Shown here piece after piece: positions 5,750-6,169 of a stretch of DNA of 6,169 nucleotides (position 1 is its first letter; each line of letters starts with the position of its first letter). A program made the position numbers and the translations under genes. Source of the stretch: Alphaproteobacteria bacterium (GTDB taxonomy: Bacteria > Pseudomonadota > Alphaproteobacteria > Paracaedibacterales > JAKBAR01); the NCBI GenBank assembly GCA_019745755.1, contig JAIESS010000202.1, forward strand, positions 1-6,169. The letters are read 5' to 3'. The notes below the pieces were generated by a model. The model saw nothing but the letters and a program-made list of their open reading frames with translations, made no database searches and had not been told where the DNA came from.

Positions 5750-6169
5750 TTAAAAATGCAACTGACTAAGATTGACAAGGTTACTCACTGCACTCGTATC
5801 AAACTTTGACAAACATATGATCCTCAATGTCATAAGTTGTGTCATTATTTTAAAAGGTTCGGAATCATCAACTTTCGCATCTAAAGACAAGTGTTTTAGA
5901 CTTGTAAAATGCACAATAGGGCTTATGCAAAAAACTTCTGGCTCGTTGCAGGAAGATAAATAGAGGGTATTCAATTTGAGATATTTATGAAGAAAAATCC
6001 AGAAAAGATAATGATGTAGTGGGGAGTCTGTGTATGATAGATCATCTAACATAATTATTTGTGTGGGGTTATTTTTGGGTTTCATGTATCCTTCTGTAAC
6101 CATCTTTTTTTCAAGGGCGCACATATTCCGCCATGCTGTTATTTTTTCAAGAAGATCCATGAGGCCGTA
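5750..6169 (-). CDS. leucine-rich-repeat protein, N-terminal part (first frame of a split gene, 5' end beyond window)
   Basis: The frame is open to the right edge of the window. The first ATG inside is at 6160 (136 residues), but the three codons before it are also open and no ribosome binding site is visible, so the true start may lie outside. The first 55 residues after that ATG do not look like repeats and hold a Trp/Met/Leu-rich helix (ITAWRNMCALEKKM). Repeats begin at about residue 59 (YLKLNTLYLSSC) and continue at about 80-93, 103-115 and 122-136, ending with LVNLSQLHF just before a TAA at 5750-5752. That last repeat is cut off in mid-unit, and the other frame continues it without a gap. 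No secretion signal is visible in the part present. Function unknown; a protein-binding scaffold is the only fair inference. Confidence 0.65.
   Translation of the reverse strand, partial: YGLMDLLEKITAWRNMCALEKKMVTEGYMKPKNNPTQIIMLDDLSYTDSPLHHYLFWIFLHKYLKLNTLYLSSCNEPEVFCISPIVHFTSLKHLSLDAKVDDSEPFKIMTQLMTLRIICLSKFDTSAVSNLVNLSQLHF

Larger units (their letters stand above)
5067..6169 (-). pseudogene. leucine-rich-repeat gene disrupted by a single-base frameshift
   Basis: The two repeat-bearing frames are most simply one gene. The break must fall in the 19 bases between the TAG of the downstream frame (5766-5768) and the TAA of the upstream frame (5750-5752). This stretch contains a run of five A (5752-5756), five U in the mRNA. 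Adding one base to that run would join LSQLHF to LIGEEKMEERSVDL and continue the repeat pattern, giving a protein of at least 366 residues. The cause could be real decay, polymorphism or phase variation, a homopolymer sequencing error, or -1 ribosomal slippage on UUU just before the UAA stop. The intact terminator and the absence of any other stop in over 1 kb suggest the damage is recent or not real. Confidence 0.65.

Overview
The window looks like chromosomal DNA of a low-GC alphaproteobacterium, probably a host-associated one of the Holosporales or Rickettsiales type. This is inferred from three things. A secreted protein carries the double SH3-like module typical of Alphaproteobacteria (COG3807/SH3_4 type). 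IspB aligns well with proteobacterial octaprenyl diphosphate synthases and faces a COG4123-type methyltransferase gene. A leucine-rich-repeat gene of the kind common in amoeba- or protist-associated bacteria closes the window. No marker here fixes the genus.

Left part (1-2210, all + strand): the last 47 codons of a YebC/PmpR-family regulator, then a secreted S11-family D-alanyl-D-alanine carboxypeptidase (255-1352) and a secreted protein with two SH3-like domains (1422-2210). The last two both act or are expected to act outside the inner membrane, so they form a small cell-envelope pair.

Middle (2211-4241): a 375-bp AT-rich gap between convergent genes holds small hairpins and a cluster of GANTC sites. 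It is followed by the ispB-type polyprenyl diphosphate synthase on the - strand (2586-3620), which makes the side chain of the respiratory quinone. A 621-bp gap follows, between ispB and the divergent methyltransferase gene. It contains a tandem octamer repeat upstream of ispB and a GC-rich block with hairpin potential at about 3840-4130. I cannot assign that block to any gene family.

Right part (4242-6169): a tRNA1(Val) N6-adenine methyltransferase-like gene on + converges on a leucine-rich-repeat gene on -, which ends in a clear intrinsic terminator (5009-5043). The repeat gene is split into two reading frames by one missing base in a short homopolymer, and its 5' end lies beyond the window.

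Most of the window is ordinary housekeeping content. The points most worth a second look are the frame break in the repeat gene (decay, sequencing error or recoding), the unexplained GC-rich intergenic block, the cationic amphipathic tail of the carboxypeptidase, and the mutually exclusive hairpins at 2415-2490. I saw no CRISPR array, insertion sequence, tRNA or rRNA, and no convincing new multi-gene system.
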